From: Zygnema cylindricum
Taxonomy: Eukaryota; Streptophyta; Zygnematophyceae; Zygnematales; Zygnemataceae
Direction: 5' to 3'
Length of the DNA: 64,000 nucleotides
Assembly (NCBI GenBank): GCA_037447655.1
Contig: JBBHKE010000932.1
Coordinates: forward strand, 1-64,000
Every line of letters starts with the position of its first letter. The first letter of the stretch is position 1. A program made the position numbers and the translations under genes. This document shows, piece by piece, positions 59,896 through 64,000 of this stretch. The notes under the pieces are model-generated. The model saw only the letters and a list, made by a program, of their open reading frames with translations, ran no database searches and was not told the DNA's origin.

Positions 59896-62099
59896 AGACA
59901 TACGGAACGTCATTTATCGAAATTTTAAAATTGGTAAGTTTAGCAAGGTTAAAGTTACATCTTCATTCAAGGAAAGGAGAAGGAGACAAGAATAGCTCAC
60001 AAGGTAATGCCGTCCACGAATTTCCATTATTGCCGAATCTCCCTTTTCTGATTCTCCAAACCGGATTGCCTCTCTCATAACAAAACTTAAATCCTTTTCC
60101 ATACTCCATTCTTCTTATCCATTTTCCTCTACTGCTGAGTTGACATCTAATTCTAAATCTGAACCTGTATTCGAACCTGTTTTCGAATCATTTTCCAAAT
60201 AAAACCAAATTTTTGATTCAAACCTAATTTAAAATTCGGCTTCCGAATTTTCTAAAATTGTTTTTGGGATTTTTGATTTTGATTCGAATTTCAATTTTGT
60301 TCCTGTTTCTTCTTTTTTAGTTTCTGAAATTGATTCCAATTTTAATCCCTATTCCGATTTTAATTCCCATTGCGATATCTATTCTCGACTAGCTTTTGAT
60401 TATAACCCTCATTTAATTTCCGGATTTGAATTTACATCTGACTCCATCTGACTCCATCAATTTTGTATCCTCGTTCATTAAAGTTCCGCAAATGGCGTGA
60501 AAGCGATGACGTTTACAAGGTGAGATCCATGGCGGTGGAAGAGGAGGAGAGAATTTCACACATCCCTGTTGAAAAAGTAGATAGATTTTCAGGATGGCGG
60601 CGATGTCGTCAGATTCCTGGAACCAAAAATCAAAGAGTGGTTGTGAGTGGTTGTGATTCGTGCAGGAAAGAATCTATTTTGTGCGGTCTGTCCGCATTTG
60701 GCGTTACCCTACGCCACATATCATCCACGCCTAATGCTGAATACTTACTCTATTTTTTTTTTAGTTTATTACTCTAATTCGTGTCCCAGTGTGATCATTC
60801 ACCCCTATTACAGTTAAAAGTTACTCTTTTTTAGGGTCATTTTGGTAAGTTTGGTCATTTTAGGGTAAATCTTTACGCTATAACAGACGTACTCCAAAAT
60901 TAGAGTACATTTTCACTTCTATTTACTGAATACGCGGAATGCTAAACAACAGTTATAAAGTTAACATTAGGATTAGGGCATATGCGCTTTGTCGCCGTTG
61001 CACAATTTCATTTTCACATGTAAACATTTCTCAATGTTCACACGGACGACCATGCTGTTGGCGGACGGAGATATGCGAACGGTTATTTTTTGTTGGAATT
61101 TGGTCAGTTTTGTTTAGTGCGATTTCACGTGCGAGCGCGATTCTATTAAATCATTATTTGTACCTTTTTACTTATAAAAGTACAATTTTGCACGGTCAGA
61201 CGTCGTCCGTACTCCACACTATTTAAAAATAACCTATATTAGAATTTGTTACGCTAATTAAACCTCACCTAAATTAGAATAATGAAAAAATTAGAATCGA
61301 TTACTCTATTTGATGTGATATAGTCCAAATTTCGAGCGACCGAATTAGAGTAATTTACTCTAATTACGATTCGCGGTGTAGTGAACAGAATTTTCTGTAC
61401 GGTCTGTCGGCCATTTTGGAGCAGAAGGACGGCAATTCTGTACGGAATGGGCTGCTTGGAACCAAGCGATGTGATGAGCTGTCACAGGCAGCACACTAAA
61501 TGACGAAAACTGTTTGACTCGATGCGCTGGAAATTTTAACCACTTCAATATGTTAAAAAATGACGCATTTATAATTTTTTAAATGTGTGGTTATAGACTT
61601 AAGCTGGTTAGAAACGAATTTTATTTCCGCTATCGATGGATAACGACTGTGACGCTCATCGATGACGACATACTATGTTGTACCTTAAAGTACAGAATGA
61701 AATGTCGGTGCGTTACGCTAAAACAATTTGTGTGTGTCATTGCGGAAGCCTTTTTCATCTACCCTACGTATAAGGGTGCGTCTCTATGTGCCAAAGTCAG
61801 GGTTTTTCTCTGTCGTTTTGCTGTAGAACTTAGAGCCGTACCTCGTAAATTTCAACCGTACAAAAAAAAAGAAAAAAGAAATAGCACATTTTGCGTCATC
61901 ATCGAATTTAAGATGTACTACTTTTGTCGTTTGGTGTTCTTCGACACACGGCCACGCCAAAAAAAGTCATCTTCAAACTTTTCTTTAAAACACATGCCCG
62001 ATATGTTTAATAAATTTGCTTGATTTTGGCAGTTATTCTAGTTAAATTTAGTGTCTTAACATGTTTCCTTCCCTTAGTTTCCTTTGCCTATTTTTTAGC
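59896..62099. other. Intergenic and element-internal sequence, no gene recognised
   Basis: 60120-60450 is a TTCGAATTT/GATTTTGATTCG-type low-complexity stretch. 60765-61378 contains ACTCTAATT words and the right terminus of the candidate pogo-like element. The frame at 61583-62023 (+, 146 codons) is Cys/Phe/Arg-rich with no recognised domain and lies directly upstream of a LINE tail, so it may be a decayed LINE segment. Confidence 0.35.
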
Positions 62100-62172
62100 A
62101 TTAAGCTTTTTTTTTCTTTTTTTTAACCCCTTTGAACCTTGATGGTTTTTTCCATCGCACTTTTGGAATAAA
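62100..62172 (+). mobile_element. LINE 3' tail with terminal hairpin
   Basis: AACCCCTTTGAACCTTGATG followed by GTTTTTTCCATCGCACTTTT and GGAATAAAA. This matches the tail of the LINE copies at 11-16 kb, including the stem GATGG/CCATC with an enlarged T loop. An isolated copy about 46 kb from the cluster. Confidence 0.6.
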
Positions 62173-63060
62173 ATATGGAGTATTTTCTTTTAAAACAAAG
62201 TTTTTTCGAAAAACAAATAGGAACACGTATTCGCACGTGTAAAACTTTTTACAAAATTTCAAACAAACTTGAGCGACAGCGAAAGGCTAATCGTTATGTT
62301 TTGTCAGTTTGCGTTCAGGTACGACAAGGCAAAGTACACAACTTTTTTGGTTTTGTCCGTTTACGCCTGGTACGAATTTTATGTTGCGAGGGGTCTCAAG
62401 ATTCCGTTGCCATTTCACGTCGAGCAGTCATTCAATGCAAAGAAAATTGCTTCTTCTTCAACCGTGAAACGGCACATGAAGGAAGGCGGTACATCTACAA
62501 TGTCACGAAAACTCATGCGACGTCACAAGCAGTTACAAAAAAAAAACTTGCGTCATCACAAATTGTAGACGTTGATAGCGTACACAATTTTCACACCCAT
62601 AAGTTACTATGTCTTTGTTACACATAAGGACACTTGAAATTCGTGTCTTTCGGATTTGCGCTAAAATCAGAGTAAGTTCGCTAAGTTTCTATTACATGGA
62701 GACATACCCTAACTCCAAGAGTTGGATATCTGTTTTATGAAATTCTACATGTCACGAACTTCCACATGTTGGACTTGTTATCATCACAAACTTCTTACCA
62801 ATACGATTTATACTGCAAATGCAAATCGTGCATATGGTATTTTACCAAATTCTGACTATGGCGTAGATCGTACGGAAAGACGACGTGGAGAGCTCTCCAT
62901 AAAAACAGGTCTTTACTAGTCTTCTGTGCTAGGTTTACAAATTAAAAATTTCCTTGCCCATTACGCAATGTAAAGAGCGCAAATCAAATGCGCAATGTGC
63001 GAATACAATCGTAAACCCTATATAATGAAGCTTAAGATATTGTAAAATTCATTAAATTGT
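62173..63060. other. No gene recognised
   Basis: Frames at 62175-62627 (+) have no recognised similarity. The end of this stretch probably belongs to the copia element that follows, but earlier polyprotein motifs are not visible. Confidence 0.35.
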
Positions 63061-64000
63061 GTTATTTACTGGATGAGAAGATGGTGGCTGACATGTTAAC
63101 AAAAGCCATTGCTGCTCCTAAATTGCAGTTTTGTAGAGAGGCAATTGGGTTGAGTGAGTAACCAAGTCTAAAGATTTAGGGGAGTGTTGAAATTTAAAAT
63201 CTTTAGTTTAGTAAATATAGCTATTTAGGACTTAGATTATTTTTATCTGAGTGAGATTTAATACTTACCTTTGATAGTGTGACAGTAGCAGATATACAGT
63301 AGGATGTACTGTACGTTTGTAGGGACACGTGTCGATATTTGAAGATAATGCAAGCATTCTGGAGTAGCGCCGACACCTATATATGCGTGTCAAAATCATA
63401 CAGGAAATTTTTGTGAATCGGACGAATGGAGACAAAGCCAGATATGTGGGAGAGTACTGTACAAAATTGAAGATATATCGTTGATATGGAACAGATTCGA
63501 CAGATGCGATTAGCGCGCGGACCACGTTGACTGAGTACTCTGTACGTGGGGACCACATAGACTGAGTGCGCCGTTCGCACTCAGGATGTTCGTACCGCCG
63601 ACAAACATTCGTCCGGACTTTTGCGATTAATGCTGATTAAGCATTAAAAAATTATTTCTACTGACGGCATCTGTAAATATCTGGAAATTATAATGTTAAC
63701 ATTTAGTGTATTAATAAATAGTGTTACACTATTCATTTAGCGGCAGGTAGTAATTAGGGTTTTGGAGGTACTCACGGTACAATGACGTACAAGTAGGATA
63801 CTTTGTCGTAAGTCAGGATAGTAATGTAGTACAGTTACCCAAATTAGTGTAGACCAATAGATACATACTGTTAGTATATAACTTAGGACTTAGCCAATTT
63901 TGTAGTATCCAGTTATGGGAATATGATATTCTAAGGGCAGTTTTTGGGAAACTTCCAGACATCATATCTTATGATTTACTTGGTCATTTGGCATGAAATT
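63061..64000 (+). mobile_element. Second Ty1/copia fragment: polyprotein end and 3' LTR start
   Basis: The forward strand at 63065-63165 encodes the copia C-terminal signature (EKMVADMLTKAIAAPKLQFC, REAIGLSE, stop). A purine tract (TTTAGGGGAG) follows and then TGTTGAAATTTAAAATC at 63185, the expected LTR start. The LTR continues and may run off the window. It differs from the copia copy at 46 kb in sequence and LTR start, so it is a different family. Confidence 0.75.

Larger units (their letters stand above)
51571..61378 (+). mobile_element. Candidate pogo-like DNA transposon bounded by matching TIRs
   Basis: Left end CACCGCAAATCGTACTTAGA (51571); right end read backwards CACCGCGAATCGTAATTAGA (61378), both continuing GTAA, 22 of 24 bases identical, with TA just outside each end. 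The interval encloses the broken transposase at 52599-56274. Nine kilobases is long for such an element, and microsatellites and tandem duplications would account for part of it. The two ends could instead belong to separate small elements, since internal ATTAGAGTTAA words recur at 52015-52120 and a diverged end-like sequence is near 60765. Treat as a hypothesis. Confidence 0.45.

Overview
This window is a piece of an intron-rich nuclear genome from the green lineage. It holds four protein-coding genes in many short exons with GT-AG (and some GC-AG) introns. One is MED32, a Mediator subunit I know only from plants and their algal relatives. The V-ATPase subunit and the UPL6-type ubiquitin ligase also read as plant-lineage proteins. 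Long introns, heavy repeat load and large intergenic transposon nests suggest a streptophyte alga with a large genome (Chara-like) or a similar early-diverging lineage. The lineage is an inference; the genus cannot be proven from this sequence.

Layout. 1-658: 5' flank. 659-9606 (+): vacuolar H+-ATPase subunit a, 18 exons, complete, 811 aa. 9.6-16.6 kb: intergenic block with a degenerate LINE (11.3-14.2 kb, minus) and at least four more LINE 3' tails. 16679-31499 (-): UPL6/UBE3C-type HECT E3 ligase, 26 exons recovered, with the N-terminal IQ region and the HECT catalytic Cys both found; two exon joins do not close in phase. 31.5-32.7 kb: divergent intergenic space. 32677-39568 (+): class-A beta-lactamase-fold serine hydrolase, 9 exons, 566 aa, catalytic motifs intact. 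40953-42630 (-): MED32, 3 exons. 43-64 kb: no host gene recognised. This part contains hAT-like elements, two Ty1/copia fragments, a long-TIR element, a degenerate pogo-like (DDE) transposase between matching terminal inverted repeats, microsatellites and tandem duplications. A 10-base N gap lies at 47554.

The gene order is two convergent pairs (VHA-a with UPL6; hydrolase with MED32) joined by one divergent pair (UPL6 with hydrolase). The four genes share no obvious pathway; this is ordinary eukaryotic gene order. The recurring theme is small TA-flanked inverted-repeat elements in the introns. Their ends resemble the terminal repeats around the pogo-like transposase, and several in UPL6 lie within a few tens of bases of splice sites.
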